Under the pieces are notes generated by a model. That model was not told where the DNA came from. It saw only the letters and a list, made by a program, of their open reading frames with translations, and made no database searches. Positions 1 to 13,290 of a stretch of 64,000 nucleotides of DNA are shown here, piece after piece; within the stretch, counting starts at the first letter, position 1, and every line of letters begins with the position of its first letter. The DNA is taken from positions 16,719,161 to 16,783,160 of the forward strand of contig CM070517.1 in NCBI GenBank assembly GCA_036346375.1, given 5' to 3'. Source of the stretch: Guadua angustifolia (taxonomy: Eukaryota; Streptophyta; Magnoliopsida; Poales; Poaceae). A program made the translations under genes and the position numbers.

Positions 1-2
1 TC

Positions 3-3000
3 ACCGACCCGTCCCCCTCCCTCCCCGACCTACGCCTCCGGCTCGAGTCCGCGCTCGAGGGCCTCGCACACGATGCCGTACTCCGTGGCGCTGTCAGCTC
101 TAAGGACGTGTTCGCTGCGCTTTCCCGCTCACACGGCCTCCACACCGCGCTCTCCCGCCTCACGGGCCCTGCCACCCGCCGTGGCGGCAATAATCCCGTG
201 CCTGCGCTTTGGGCGAGGGCTGTCCTCGCCGCGTCCTCCTCGGCCCGCGGGGACGACCCCGCGCTCCGCATTGGCGAGGGGGAGGCGACTAATTGCTCCA
301 TGGAGGAGAGAGCGTACATGCAAGAGGCCATGGCGGCGCTGCGTGTGGCCAAGGAGGTGCTTGGGATGCAGGAGGGGTGGAGGAAGGAGGCGGTGCGGGA
401 GATGAATAGGATAGGTCGGTTCTCTCGGTCACTGGCCAATTCAGCCACAGACTGGCCGTGCCTCCTGCTGGATGTGCTGTCTGGCGCAGCCGAGGAGGAT
501 TTCTTCCAGGTAGAATGTGTGATTTCAGTTTGATTTGAGGATTCGTGAGTGCAGGGTTGGTATAATGTGTCAATGGTGACATTTTGTATGTGCAGCCGAA
601 GCTGGTGCTGAACAATGTGGATGCACTGAGGAAGGCTACTTGTGAGGATGAGACGATGGTGCCTGCGGCAATGTACCATGACAGCTTCATTTGGAGGGTG
701 ATTGCACTCGGTGCTAATGAACAGTGCTTGCCGGTCATTATGTCAACCTCAGATGGGTAAGAGTCTGTGCCTATATGTTTCTGCATGTTCTGTATTGGTC
801 TTTCTAGTGGTTTTAGGGTCTAAAGTAACAGGACGTGAGTAGCAAACAGTATACCCTAATTGGGAGCTCTTCAGGGGCATAATTGTGTTCATATCATCAT
901 ATGTAAAAATAGAAAGACAGGTCTGGTTTATATAATGAACGTAATTGAATGGTAGCGGTTAGGATGAATGACAAGGACTTGCAACTACATTGACAAATAT
1001 TGCATTGGTTAACTATAAATTTCTGACCTGCTGTTGGGGTCTGTTGTACCATGCTACCATTGATTTTTAGTATCAGACCCCTCACACTGTTGTGCCATTG
1101 CTTGCTGGACATGCCTCACTGCCTTGTATCAGTGTCACTCCAGTCAAATAGTGACTTGATTATTCTAGCATACCCAATATCCCAAGATATGCTTGATCAG
1201 TTGATTTGCCGATTTTAGGGATAGTAGGCTATAGAAGCTGCGATATCTTGCTTGTATAGCTCGTTAACAAAAGCAGTGGGCTTTTGGAAAGGGTTTATAT
1301 AATTATATCATACATTACATCACATGCAATCACCTGTATAGTGCTTTAACAAAAGCAGTGGGCTTTTGGAAAGGGTTTATATCATACATGACATCACTTG
1401 CAAGTGATCTACATTCCAATGTACAACTTTGTTCGATCCATGTCCTGACCATTTCAGTTCATCAGTCACATGTTATTTAGTACCTCTGCATTGAATTGTA
1501 TGTAGATTGACATCTTACTGCTTTCTTCATGTTTGTACCGGAGTGAAATTTTTTGGTAACTCACACATTGCATATTGTATTGGACAATTGTCATAGAGTT
1601 TGTTACCATCTTGGAGCAGAAATGCGTGTGATGCCACAGCCTCCAAAATGTTACAAATAGGGGATGTCTAAAAATATGTAATAAGATGTACTACTTAAGA
1701 AAGTATGCTTTGTCTAAAAATTGTACTCCCTCTGTCCAAGTTTGTAGGGCGAATTTTCTTTTGGCACATAGACCAAGGAGGTATTGAAAATGACTAGACT
1801 ACCCCTAATTATCATCTCTAAGCACTATATTCAATGCATGCATTTAGAGAATATCAAGTAAATCTGGATATTTATTAGGGGTATAAAGGGAACATCACAC
1901 TAATTTGCATTGGAACATGAAATATGTCCTATATTTATTGACAAAACCATTAAAAAAATGTGCCCTACAAACTTGGACGGAGGGAGTAATAAGGTGGGTG
2001 GATAACTTAAGAAAGTATGCCTTGTGTGTCAGCATGCAAGTTTTCTTTTAAGAATGGTTAGCTGGAAATGGACAATTGACATCATAATTGATGGCCTTGT
2101 TCAAAAATGGGTTTCAATTAAACAACCAGTTATGCTGAATAATTGTTAAGAACATAGTTGTCACAGTGTAGCCTAGTTGATGACTTGGTGTCTAGTTGGC
2201 CAGTAGCGACCGCAGGGAGGGAGGGAGGAGAGGCTGTCCTCCCCGGCCACCGCCTCTGGATCCAGCTGTTGGGAACTGTGTCGTCGCTGGGGAGGACATC
2301 CTTGCTGGCCATCTCATCGAGAGCTGGCTGTCGGCACCCGCTGTCCTCCTGGGAAGGCCATCCTCACTGACCACCGCCTCTGAATCTGGCGCGCAGAGGC
2401 TGGATAACACATCCTTGAAAGCCGCTGTGATTGGATCCGGCCGCATGGAGGTTGGAGAGTGGTTCGTGGAGAGGAAGAGGTGGGGAGGCGTGGAGGACAA
2501 GAGGTGGCACTGTGGGAGGTTGTGGGCTTGTGTGTGTGAGTTTTTTTGCGAGCCTGATGGGTGGAGAGCATGTTGAGGGGAAGAGGGAGGTGGGATGGTT
2601 ATTTAATAGCTATGTGGGCCCCCAGCTTGCTGTGATTGGCCAGTGCGCCGTGACAACCATGGTTAAGAATGAGATATGGAATTACCCTTTTGCATATATA
2701 AGGCTGAACATTCTAGAGGACCTGTTAACTCTTGACTCTGCGCTGTATCTTCGTGATTTTCTGTCATGGGCTAATGGTCGTACCGTAAAGAAAGTAAGGT
2801 AGCCACAACTACCTGAATATAGTTTTTGTTTTCTCCCCAATTTATTTTCTTATAACTTCAGTAGTTCCCTCCTGGCATGCTATAGGTTGACGAAATTCTT
2901 TCTGTAAAATTAATAATCTGTTGCATCACTGCTAAGAACATTCTATATGGAAACTGATGAATTGTGTTCCTTTTCAAATTGTTGCAGCTACTATTCTTCT

Positions 3001-5110
3001 CAAGCATTCGTTGATTTTGGTTTTCCTAATATCTTCATTTCTCGTGAGGTATGCACAGTTTACCTTCGGACTGCTCTGCCTTTTTTTGTTTGCCTTTTTT
3101 GCTTACAACAGTTAATTGGATGACACAGACATTTGGTTGGACGCCACAAGAAGCTAGGCTGCATATGGTTTCTGAATTCTTCAGTGAACAGGAGGTAGTA
3201 AGATTTTTAGACCTACAACCTTTATTTTTTTTCTCCCTTGTGCAAACGTTATGCATAATTCTTTCTGATGTTTATTGAAGTTGTAGTGGAAAGTTGTAGA
3301 TGAGGTTCTTGGGCCAAATCAACGACAATTATCTGAGATATATATGCTGAAGCAAAAGGCGAATAGCCCAGAGTAAGTAGGATGCCCACTTTGTTTGTCA
3401 TTAATCTTTTGTTTGTTTTATTCCTGGCTGTATCCTAACATTTTAGTTTTTTTTTGGTTTTGTTTGGGGGGTAATTCTATGTCTTATTCCATTCTCCTGT
3501 GATTAATAAACAGGAGAATTAGCCTATTTTTGTTGCTCTGGTAGATTGCATTCCTTTTTCTTGCAATTGCAGAAAGGGCAAACTGATCAAGTCTAGATGT
3601 TTTTACCCTTTGCAATGAATTCTGTTAGTTCAACAGTTTTCAGTTTGATACTCTGCTTTTTCAATTTTATCTATTTGATCTGTATATTAGGTTGTGCTAT
3701 TTATTATACCTCACAACGGAAGAGGTTAATTGAGATTTTTAATTCTCTTCTAATTATGTCCAATTTGTGGAGTTTGAAGTATTTAGTTTCTCAAGCCATT
3801 GTTATTCTTTCAAGCACATATTCTTTAGCGGATTTATGGTTTGCAGTTAAATCTCTTGAGTAGCATATTTGTATTATATTTTCAGGTTTTAAGGTATACA
3901 TGATACGAGCATTCATCTTAGTTATTTTAAGTTTTTAACTGTGCCATGCTGCATATTACTGTTATCATTATTTGATCCCCATTGCATTACAGGGTTTTGC
4001 ATGATAGGAACATTGAGGAAATTATTGACACATACCTGGCACACTTGCAAGTAAGTAAAGTTTCAATCAGAGCTTAGGCATACATGCTATATTTGAGATG
4101 ACATTTGTCTGGAACCTGGAAAGGGTAGTTAGTTCCCCTTTCCTAATCTGCTCTTCCATCGTCGTTGTGTACTTCTGCTTTGAATATCAGAACTAGGAGA
4201 ATGCAGATGCAATAAGAGGGAAAAACATGACTGTTGTTTCATTTCTGCTCACCAGGTGTCTGTTGTGAATCCTGCAATGGAGACAGCATTAAGAATGGTG
4301 CAGAAGTTTGCATCTGATGTTCATGATGGTAAAGTACCAGAAAACAGATTGTCTTTTGGTGCGCCTTGGAGACACCCACCTCGGCATGACAATCCTCATG
4401 CATCCTATAAGTGGGCAAAGATTCAACTAATGGATTTTGTCCAATCCTTTGTCAACACTGAATTTGGGGTAATAATTCTGTTCCTTTTACAAGCCAGACA
4501 TTTGCGTTTTTTGATGATTACTAATAGATATAAACATAGGATAGTATTAGGTTAGTGACAACTTTCCCTTGTTTTCATTTCTTACAAACATGCATGGAAA
4601 ATACAAGATAATATATCTTACAAAATTCTTGCAGAATCTATTTTACACATTTACGGAATTCCGGAGTTTCAGAGTCTCCTATTTTGTGTAATTCACAGGT
4701 GAACTACCTAGCAGATGACAGTCTGGAAATATTGGATGATCCTGCTGCAGTTGCGATGATGGAGGTATTTTGATTAAGTACTGTTGAATATTGGCCTAAT
4801 GATATGATGCTTACATGTTTGCTGTTTGCTAGGTTGGCTTACTTTATCAACAGAGAGATCCATCCTTTATGCGGCCAATCACTCGTGGGATTCAGCGTTG
4901 TCTTGCTAGATGGTTTATTTTTGTACTCCTTACATGTTCTAGGAAATGTTGTGTTTTAAACTTTTGATTTCATTCTTTTCTACGGTTATGTCTAGGCTTG
5001 TTCAGCAGAGATTAGAGTTGAACCTTCAAGAATCAATAGCATACTTGTGGCAACGTGTAATACGTGGACGAAGCTATCGGCACTTAATGAAAGAAGTTGG
5101 CTACAAGTAA
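3..5110 (+). CDS. P-loop NTPase-like protein, C-terminal 470 codons, ten exons (5' end outside window)
   Basis: Exons read as 3-509, 596-756, 2988-3048, 3129-3194, 3287-3372, 3993-4050, 4256-4468, 4699-4764, 4833-4912 and 4996-5110. All introns have GT-AG borders and phases agree, giving 1413 nt ending in TAA. The reading frame is already open at base 3, so the start lies upstream. Codon 170 on reads PKLVLNNVDAL, a Walker-B-like hydrophobic strand ending in N-x-D. It is followed by PVIMSTSD (sensor-1-like strand) and GWTPQEARLHM, the order found in archaeal/STAND-type P-loop ATPases; the Walker A part would be upstream. The rest is helical and ends in RSYRHLMKEVGYK. I know similar conserved plant proteins, annotated only as AAA+-like, but no established function. 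Exons 2 and 3 join in frame (phase 2) straight across a 2.2 kb intron, so nothing coding is needed inside it. Exon structure is near certain; the family call is moderate. Confidence 0.82.
1253..1403. repeat. Tandem direct duplication in intron 2, two copies of about 70-77 bp
   Basis: Copies at 1253-1329 and 1335-1403 share the core AACAAAAGCAGTGGGCTTTT followed by GGAAAGGGTTTATAT and CATACATNACATCAC. They differ by a 6-base indel and a few substitutions. This looks like a local duplication, not a transposon. Confidence 0.8.
1726..1986. mobile_element. Stowaway-like MITE (Tc1/mariner type) in intron 2
   Basis: It begins CTCCCTCTGTCCAAGTTTG and ends with the inverted CAAACTTGGACGGAGGGAG. It is flanked on both sides by TA (1724-1725 and 1987-1988), the target duplication of this class. 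It is 261 bp, AT-rich and non-coding. The terminal motif CTCCCTCCGTCC is the hallmark of grass Stowaway elements. Confidence 0.93.
2165..2640. other. GC-rich unidentified insert within intron 2
   Basis: A block clearly richer in GC than the surrounding intron. Two imperfect copies of a CTGTCCTCC...CCACCGCCTCTG segment lie near 2232-2260 and 2342-2385. A long open frame runs on the minus strand (2192-2500). No domain, TIR or target duplication was recognised. It may be a captured piece of gene or LTR. Confidence 0.4.
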
Positions 5111-6863
5111 AGAGGTATATGAGAACTCCACAATTTTCCATCTCAATTCATTTTGTAGTTGGGATCTTATGCTTCATTTGTCATTCGAGTTATTTCCAAG
5201 AACATATTCTTGTGTCAAGAACTGATTCTAATGGATCTTATGCTTCGTTTGTCATGCAGATTATTTCTGAAAAGATATACTTGCGTCAAGAAGTGATTCT
5301 AATGGATCTAGAACCATTTTTTTCAATTTTGATGTGGAACTGACGTTTGATTTCGATGGACTGACTCTATTATCATCCATAAGAATGTTTGAAGCATATG
5401 TGATTTCTTGACCACTCACATTCACATGTAAGTCGATTAACCTGTCATAGTCATTTGCTATTTTCCTTTCAACCAGTGGGTTTAAATGAATCAGACACCA
5501 ATCAGTATAGATTGGATTTATTTCCATATGTTGAGTGCTCTTTCCGCTGATCAACAACGGCATACTGCAGCTTTTGATTGTTTGGTGTGAAAATTTACTG
5601 TCCTACACAATGGCCTGGAATGAATTTAAGCAACTAACAATAATAGCAAATAACTGTAGCATTCTTTATCCTTCTATCAGGTCCTAACTTGAAAGCCGCA
5701 ATCTCTTGTCAATCTGCATTGGTTGAATAAATGCACTACTTTTAAACATAAGTTATCTACAATTGTGAGAAATTTCTAAGTAGGAAAATTAACTTTGATG
5801 CCCCGATGTGCCATTGGTAGTACACGATGGCCTATTATGTGTGTTGAACATGAATGCTCAGAAGAAGAACACAGTTTAGTTTTCCAACGAGAGCATTACC
5901 AATCAACATATGCTCTTCTCCTATGTCACACTTTAACACTGAGATGAGCTTTGCTTTCTTTGCTCTGTGTACGTGAACTTTGAGAGTATTGTTGCATACT
6001 TCAGCAAGTATCATCATTTTACTTATTTCTTTAAATCCACTGTTTATGTAATACTAAATGGTTGACATGTTCGTAGACAAACATGTTCGTAGAGAAAGGA
6101 AAGTGCATTGGTGAATGTACTTCAGTTCATGGCCTGGATATTTGCATGTTAGGAGAGCCTATCGTAATCCTCAAATTGTTCACTCGCTGATTCTATTTGT
6201 TTCAGGCTGCTTGAGGAATTTTTCATCATGCTGGGCAGAGGTGGACGTCTAATTACGTACCTGATGCTAACATAGAGAACAATCTTACTGGCACCGCAGT
6301 TCTTTTAGATTTTCTATTTGTACACCGTTTTGGATGAGCATTGCTGGTGTTGGATGCTAGGAGCATGGGAATCGTGCAAGTAGCAACAGAAGTTGACACG
6401 AAGGCGTTATGTCTTATGTGGTGGACATACTCTGGTAATCGCACGTATTACCTGTCATAATTTTTGGGGCATGTTACTGTAATTCAACATGACCAGATCA
6501 TGATGTACCAGTTCTGAGTTCTGAGATACTCATATGGTCGTAATAATACTGCACTGCAATTCACGGCTACTTCAAGTTTTAACCACCCAAAGCAAAGATG
6601 ACTCTTCGCACGTGCTTAATCCTGTTATCTTGTTTTAACTATGACATAAAGGCAGCCCAAATATGCAGAGGTAGACTCAAAATTGGCTTACTAGGGCCTC
6701 AATCATAGCCTATTTTAAGCGAACCCTAAAAATAGCAAGGATGAAAATCCATGCACTTACGTCGTCCGTCCTTACAACGCCCCCTACTTAAAAGCTGGCT
6801 ACCATCATCCACCCGGAGACCTGAAGGTAAGGCCTTGGCACCACCCAGCTCCATATCCCAGCG
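5111..6863. other. 3' UTR of the NTPase-like gene and intergenic space
   Basis: Four bases after the stop, GTATATG at 5115 could be a donor. TTTGTTTCAG ending at 6205 could be its acceptor, giving a long intron in the 3' UTR; this is inference only. A 71 bp tandem duplication lies inside it (5162-5303). No other gene was seen up to 6863. Confidence 0.4.
5162..5303. repeat. 71 bp tandem duplication downstream of the NTPase-like gene
   Basis: Two adjacent copies (5162-5232 and 5233-5303) start GGATCTTATGCTTC and end GATTCTAAT. They differ by scattered substitutions, so this is an older local duplication. Confidence 0.8.
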
Positions 6864-7442
6864 ATGGCCGGCCGGCGAGCCCTCGACGCCGTCGTCGTCT
6901 CGGCCATCACCGCCCTCCTTGCGCTCACCGCCGCCGAGGCGGCCGTCTCAAGCTGGGAGGCGCGCTCCGACGACGACTACCACATCTTCGTGGAGAACCG
7001 CATGCCGGCGAACATGCACCTGAGCTGCTACGCCGTGTACGGCACCGGCCGGAGCGAGTTCTACCACAGCTTCCGCGCCGACCAGGGCCGGGAGGTGCAG
7101 CTGCCGTTCCTCCAGCCGGTGCCCCGCGCCCGGGTGGTGTGCAAGTGGGCCTGCGACGGCAACTACATGCGCGGCGTGCCGCTCTTCAACAGCGCGTGGC
7201 GGGAGGCGTGGTCGGGGCCGTGCCGGCGGCGCGGCGGCGGGTGCGCCGTCGTGTTCGAGGGCCACGAGATGTTCGTCGTCGAGAGGGCGCGCGGCGGCAG
7301 GGGAAGGCTCCTCGGCGACCTGCCGGAGCACGAGTGCCAGAAGATGCTGCTCGTCTTCAACCGCCGGTGCTGGTACAAGCACCACCAGCATCCGTACGTC
7401 GGACGGGCCATGAGCGGCCTCGCCGACTACATGATGGCCTAG
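6864..7442 (+). CDS. Secreted cysteine-rich protein, S1 self-incompatibility-like (SPH family)
   Basis: A single-exon ORF of 192 codons; the ATG at 6864 is the first in frame. Residues 1-27 form a signal peptide: a basic start, a hydrophobic stretch VVVSAITALLALTA, then small residues before the likely cut after EAA. The mature part opens with YHIFVENRMPANMHLSCYA, which fits the first strand of the plant S1/S-protein-homologue fold (V-x-N...L-x-C). Seven cysteines follow at 55, 93, 97, 120, 127, 158 and 169. GC content is very high, normal for intronless grass genes and unlike the AT-rich flanks. Known S1-family proteins are small secreted ligands or proteins of unknown role. The family call rests on the pattern only; a grass-specific secreted protein outside S1 is possible. 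The ORF itself is convincing. Confidence 0.72.
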   Translation: MAGRRALDAVVVSAITALLALTAAEAAVSSWEARSDDDYHIFVENRMPANMHLSCYAVYGTGRSEFYHSFRADQGREVQLPFLQPVPRARVVCKWACDGNYMRGVPLFNSAWREAWSGPCRRRGGGCAVVFEGHEMFVVERARGGRGRLLGDLPEHECQKMLLVFNRRCWYKHHQHPYVGRAMSGLADYMMA

Positions 7443-7868
7443 AACAATGGAAGCAAGCGGCCGTATCCACAAACGTACATACATGTATACAATACGTATA
7501 CGTACGTATGTATGTAGTTGCTTCTTGCAGTATAACTATATGCGTACATACGTAGAGTATATATGATGCCTGCGTCGTGCATGAAGGATTCACGTACGTA
7601 CGGATTCTTGAGGGAGCTGATACGAACGTCTCTCATACTTCATTTTGGATTAGATAAAAAGCCGTAGAATTAAGCACTGTACTGTACGTATGTGATTTGA
7701 ATTTTTTGGCCAATTATGTAAAGGCTAAGTTGGTTTAATTTATTGATCCTTTTTGTTCTAAATTCGCTGTAGAATTACAGGCCATATTTAGATCGAATCA
7801 CGGATCAAACCTGCGGCCAAATCAGCCACAAATGTGCCAGCAAAATTTGTATTGATTGAACGAGAAAC
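7443..7868. other. 3' flank of the S1-like gene
   Basis: Contains short ACGTAC/TATG runs (about 7475-7565) and then AT-rich sequence that probably includes the 3' UTR. No gene was seen. The last three bases, AAC (7866-7868), are the left target duplication of the CACTA element that follows. Confidence 0.5.
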
Positions 7869-9117
7869 CATTACTACAGAAAGACTTATATAAGATGTAT
7901 TTTCACAGATGGCTTTTAAAAATTAAGAATCATTTGTGTTAAAGCTAATTACAGACAATTTTGCTAGTATAACTATCAAAGTTACAGAATATGCTAAGGA
8001 TCGTCTATAATAAACTAATATTATAGATGGTTCATAATATACAAACCGTCTGTGATACTTCATAGACAGTTTGTACTACGAACCATCAATGATATGACAA
8101 TTTGTACCACGAAGCGTCGGTGGTATGTTGTTATATCACAAACAGTTTGTCATACAAACCAATTATGATATTTCATAAACAGTTTGTACCACAAGACGTC
8201 TGTGATATTAATTTATCACAAATAGCCAGTTTTGCAATCGAATCGTCTATGATAACACTTACTATATATATTATTCTAGGGTTTATGCCCCCGCATCCTT
8301 ACCCAAACGAAATCTTTCACCGACCTCCGCCTTCTCTGTTGAGCCCGTTGTGAGCCTCCTCATAGCATGTCGCCGTGTCCTTCCTCGAGCCCATCGCACC
8401 TCCTCAAGCACATCGCCGCTTCCTCCCCTGAGTCCGTCGCCTCCTCCTCCCCGAGCTCTAAGGTTATATGGTTCGGACATTACTCACCATTTATTCTTTG
8501 ATTGTATTATTGCTAAGATTGTTTGAACTTCTAGTTCTAAAATATTTTATAAAGATATTGTTTCTGATGTTGAATCTATAGGAAGGTGTTGGTTGAGTAG
8601 CATTAAAACCTCAATTCTAAATATAGTTTTGTTGCTTTGATGTAGAATATTAGGAAACAAAGATATAACATTTGGTTATACAAATCTAGGTAGACAGGAA
8701 TGCTTGTGGGAAAATTAGGAAAAGATATAACATTTGGTTCTAGTAACCCTATTGATGTAGGTGGTTGGAATTTGTTTCTATTTTAAGATTGATAGCTTTA
8801 TTTGGGTGGATCCTTAATACCGATGGTAAGTTCTACACATTAAACTATTTTGCTTCCGATCGATCATATTTTTTTAGAGACAATTGGTAGGAGCTCTGCC
8901 ATTGCATTACAGGAGGAAAGCAAAGTAATACAACTAGGACATTTTCAAAGTAGATGTCCAAGAACAAAAAGAAAAGGTTGTTTTTACATTACACCCCACT
9001 TTAGAAATGCCATATTTATAATGACACCAAATAATCTAAGGTTTAGCTTTCTTACTACTACAGAAATGAATACTTGTAATGATAATCCAAAAACATCTAG
9101 ATATTTAACTTCTTATT

Positions 9118-9142
9118 GAGAGAGAGAGAGAGAGAGAGAGAG
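9118..9142. repeat. (GA)n microsatellite
   Basis: Twelve uninterrupted GA units inside CACTA element A. Confidence 0.95.
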
Positions 9143-9499
9143 TAAATCGGATGTTTATTTGATTTTATTCAATTTACAAATAGTAATCCAATTATAGAAA
9201 GGATTCCAAAAAATTAGGCACAAGATTGAAAAAAATAAAACCATGTTCATTGCTACATCTGTCGTGATTCATCATATATTTATTTATATCCCAGTGACTG
9301 CAAATTACATAATAACATAGAGCATACAAATAAGATATACGATATGGAAAAGCTGTTGGATACTAAACAAAAACTTAAGAGTGAGGTAGAATAGCTGAAG
9401 GGAAAGTCTGATGTAATAGAGTAAAATAGAAGTGAAGAAGATTCTGAGTTAAAAAAACATTTATGAGATGAAATAAAAACTTAAAGGCATAGATGACAA

Positions 9500-12400
9500 A
9501 TCACAAGATATTGAACCTCTTCCTAGACCATTATGCCATTTTCGATAAGAGGCAACTCATCAAATTGATTATATTCCTCCTCATATACTACATTCTCAAC
9601 TCCGACAATTCTTCTTTTTCCCCGAAGAACTATGTGGTGCTTCTTGTGGATGGGTCGGTTACATATAAGACTTGAACAACTTGGTTAGCGAGTACAAATG
9701 GTTCATTTTGATATCTAACATGTTCGAGATCCACAGTAGTGATGTGCGCGCGCGTACAGATTACACGTTTGCAACTTTGAGGCCCGATCTTTACGGTGGA
9801 TAATGATTCTTGAGATAAATGTCACCATGTGACCTGACGAAGAGGCAGTGCACCACGAGATATTGCACACGCGATGAACTACCGAGACAATCGACCTTCC
9901 ACGTACCGACGAAGCCAGCCCACGCAATCACGCCGTATAGACGTGAAGGCACGAACAAGATGAACCGTAGTTCGGCGTTCTACAACTCCCTCAGGAATCG
10001 AAAGAACAAAGGTTGTAAGCCCCTCAAGACTCAACAATACTCATATTATCACATATGTGTTCTGAAATTTTGAAAAGACCAAAAGTCCTCCATGCTCCCT
10101 ACACATAGCTATTTATAGTGAGGGTCTAATGCTTATTCTAGGAACTGAAATGCATGTCCTGAACATGTGGATGCATTCAGGAGGTACTCAACAAGGGAAT
10201 TAAGAAACATAACTGCTGTTTATTCCCTTTACTAACTCCAAGTAACTGATACTTCAATGCTGCATGGCCTTGAATGGCTGCGATGGTTTCTCTTGTCCAT
10301 TAGAAATGTAGTTTCTTTTCTCTTTATTCCTCCACCACAGCCTTCTCATGCTAAATGTCTTCACGCGGACCATCATTTCTGAGAATAATAAAACAAGCAG
10401 ATGAAAGCACAATATTTTCTAAAATATCATAATTAAATAAATAAAGGTTAGCATTCACCTGGGCTTGCATTTCCTTCTCTAATTTCTTAGACCTGCTTCT
10501 AGTAATTGGACCCACAATGTCAATGGTACTTGGATCAGATTTAGATAATGTATCTGTACTAGACAGGTCCTCACTAAGTAGTGACACTGTACTTGTTAAC
10601 CTTCACCGCTAGAGATGGACCTAATGGCACCGAAATAAAGGGATCTTGAATATCATGTTGTCGAGCTCCCAAATCTCCTGTATGAACCCATAGTAGGAGC
10701 TCCTCGTTGACCTTGCGGTATTGAACGCATATATATGAACACCGCTGTTCTAGTTTATATTCTTGATATCCTGATCTCTCATGTAAATGTGTAACCATTT
10801 AAGTTGTATCCTTTCCATATCACAACTATAAATATTGGCTCTTTTGCTAATCATATTAGCATATCACTTGATGAGCTCTCAGTGATGGGTCGCTCCTTCA
10901 ACCATTTATTGAACTGAAAGTTGTGCTATTTTGTGATCCAAGACTCCTGCTGCGTTAGATTCTGTTGTTGTAATCAGTGCTTGTGCTTGTTGATATACAA
11001 GGACACTACATCCATGTGTTGCAAAATTATAAAATGGGCTTGAGTAAACGCAACCAGATCAGACATGATTGCTTTCCTTTCGATGATCCCGATACCTTGG
11101 AGCCTCCCCTCATGGCGTGATCGAGGCACACCTATTGGTTTGACCTGAGCCATGTAATCGATACAGAATTTGATGACCTCTTCAGTTGCATAACCTTCAA
11201 CAATGCTATCCTCCAATCGAGATTTATTCCGTACGTAGGACTTGAGAATTCCCATGTACCTCTTGAATGGGTACATACTACGTAGGAACACAGACCCGCA
11301 CATCTTTATCTCTCTCACAAGGTGAATAATGAGATGGACCATGATATTGAAAAACGACGGAGGAAAATATATTTCAAGATTACATAGAGTCATCATCACC
11401 TCAGCCTACAGAGCATCTAGTCCTTCAAGGTCGATGACCTTCTGAGCAATTATGTAAAAGAAATAACATAGCATTGTGATTATCTCCTAGATCTTGATTG
11501 GTAAAATACTTTTAATTGCGCTAGAGAGAATTTGTGTCATCAGTACATGACAATCATGAGACTTCATACTGGTTAATTTCAAATCTTATATCGAAACTAG
11601 TCTCTTCATGTTGGAGGAGTAACTAGAAAGAACTTTCACACCATGCAAGCACTGGCACAGTTTATTTCTCTTGGCCTTGGACAGTGTAACAAGCAGGTTC
11701 ATAGTACATTTGGCTTTTATCGGTCTCTTTCGATGCTAACTCAGGTCTGATGCCCATATCGACCAAGCCAAACTGTGCGTTGATGCCATCCTTTATTTTG
11801 CTTTTAATGTTCAGTAAGAAACCAATCAAGCTATCACATACATTGTTTTCTACGTGCATGATGTCAATGTAGTAATGAACTTCTAGGTGCTCCCAATAAG
11901 GTAGGTCCAAAAATATTGATATCTTCTTCCAGCACAATATCCAAAATTTTAACCATATCATAAATATCTCTCCCGCCTAAAGGCCTTGGAGATGAATTGT
12001 GCTCGGTCCTTTTGTCAAATTATTTCTTCATCTTGCGGTATGGGCGATTCTTTCGAAGGAATCTACGGTGATGTATGTACATGGTTTTGCACTCTCGGTA
12101 TCATCTAAGTAGTGGTACATGCTTTGGCTCCTTTTGTACTTTAGCTTGACAGATTAGTAAGGGTAGGGTAATCATTTTTGGTGCAGAACAACAGGTAATG
12201 CAAAGTGTAGTTCTCTCGTTTGTATTCATTCAATACCTGTACCCCAGAAACTCACTGTGTTTTCAGATCTTCCACCAATGGTGCTAGGTACACATCAATA
12301 TCATTCCTAGGTTTCTTTAGCCTTGGATAAATACGAACAACAAAATGTACTTCTGCTTCGTAGACAACCAATGAGGAAGGTTGTAGATATAAAGATTCAT

Positions 12401-13290
12401 GGGCTAAGTGCTATGTCGGCTGCTCATGTTATCGAAAGGATTTTTTCTATCTATACTTAATCCAAACCTTATATTACTTGGTCTTGCACCGAATTCTTGA
12501 AACCTGCTATCGATGTTTCTCCACTGGGTGGAATCAGTAGGGAGTCTTAGCATCCATCATTCTTACACACCTCCGAATGCTAATGTAGTAGTTTTGCCTC
12601 CTTTGGGTTAGCAAATAAACACTTTAAATAGGGAAATACAGGTAGATACTATGCCACCTTAGCAGGAGGTCATTTCTTCACCTTGATGCCCTCGTCTTTG
12701 CCATTTGATTCAATTTTACGCTTGTACCGGGATGTGTTGCACACCAGACAGACATACAAGTTTGCGTACTCTTTGTAGTAGAGCATACAATTATTTAGAT
12801 ATGCATGTATTCTTTCTACTTCTATTCCCAAGGGACAAGGAACCTTCTTGGCTTTATATGTGGTTGTCGGCATCTTGTTTCCATTTAAAAGCATATCCGC
12901 TAATAGAACTAACATCGCCGTGAAACTCTTATCGGACCAACCATTGCTTGCCTTCAATTTCAGCAGTTCAAACATGGATGACAACCTTGTGTATTTCGAC
13001 TTGTAACCCAAGAACAAAGGTTTCTTTGAGTTGTCCATAAAGCCCCGGAATTTATCTACTCTTTGTCATCATGGTTTCTTTTTGCATCGCACAGTATCTG
13101 ATCCCGATTGTCATCGTGCAATATATCCTCATCGGAAGCACAACCGATATCATCCAGCATATCTTTGACTTCGTTGGTGATGTTAATACTACCTGCCTCC
13201 TGTATAATTTGTTCTTTATTGTGATTGGTCCAACATGTATACCCCCTTTTGAAATTCCTTCGAATCAAGTGTGCTTCGATCTACGCTAAG
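9500..13290 (-). pseudogene. Degenerate TNP2-type CACTA transposase
   Basis: Read right to left, minus-strand pieces appear in TNP2 order. 13038-12670 carries NGWSDKSFTAML and the motif around CMLYYKEYANLYVCLVC (N-terminal region). 12660-12250 is full of stops but keeps NPFDNMSSRHSTSP and IYNLPHW. 11961-11662 reads SIFLDLPYWEHLEVH and IMHVENNVCDSLIGFLLNI, the transposase core. 11399-10974 reads FPPSFFNIMVHLIIHLVREI and MYPFKRYMGILKSYVRNKSR (the DUF4218 part). A last piece near 9670-9500 reads IVGVENVVYEEEYNQFDELP, the C-terminal region. Many stops and frameshifts make it non-functional. In life such proteins cut at CACTA ends. Confidence 0.85.

Larger units (their letters stand above)
757..2987 (+). 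other. Intron 2 of the NTPase-like gene, enlarged by inserts
   Basis: The intron is 2,231 bp, while most others in the gene are 70-620 bp. It starts GTAAG and ends TTGCAG. It holds a short tandem duplication (1253-1403), a Stowaway MITE (1726-1986) and a GC-rich block (2165-2640). Open frames inside it have no recognisable domain. Splicing 756 to 2988 keeps the frame (D-G-Y-Y), so they are not treated as exons. Confidence 0.75.

Noticed and set aside
2431..2802. A 123-codon plus-strand ORF as an exon of the NTPase-like gene
   Set aside because: Exons ending at 756 and starting at 2988 join in frame without it and match the expected strand-turn sequence. The ORF has no domain and spans the GC-rich insert.
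6948..7484. A 178-codon minus-strand ORF opposite the S1-like gene
   Set aside because: It is an artefact of high third-position GC in the plus-strand gene; no domain and composition typical of an antisense shadow.
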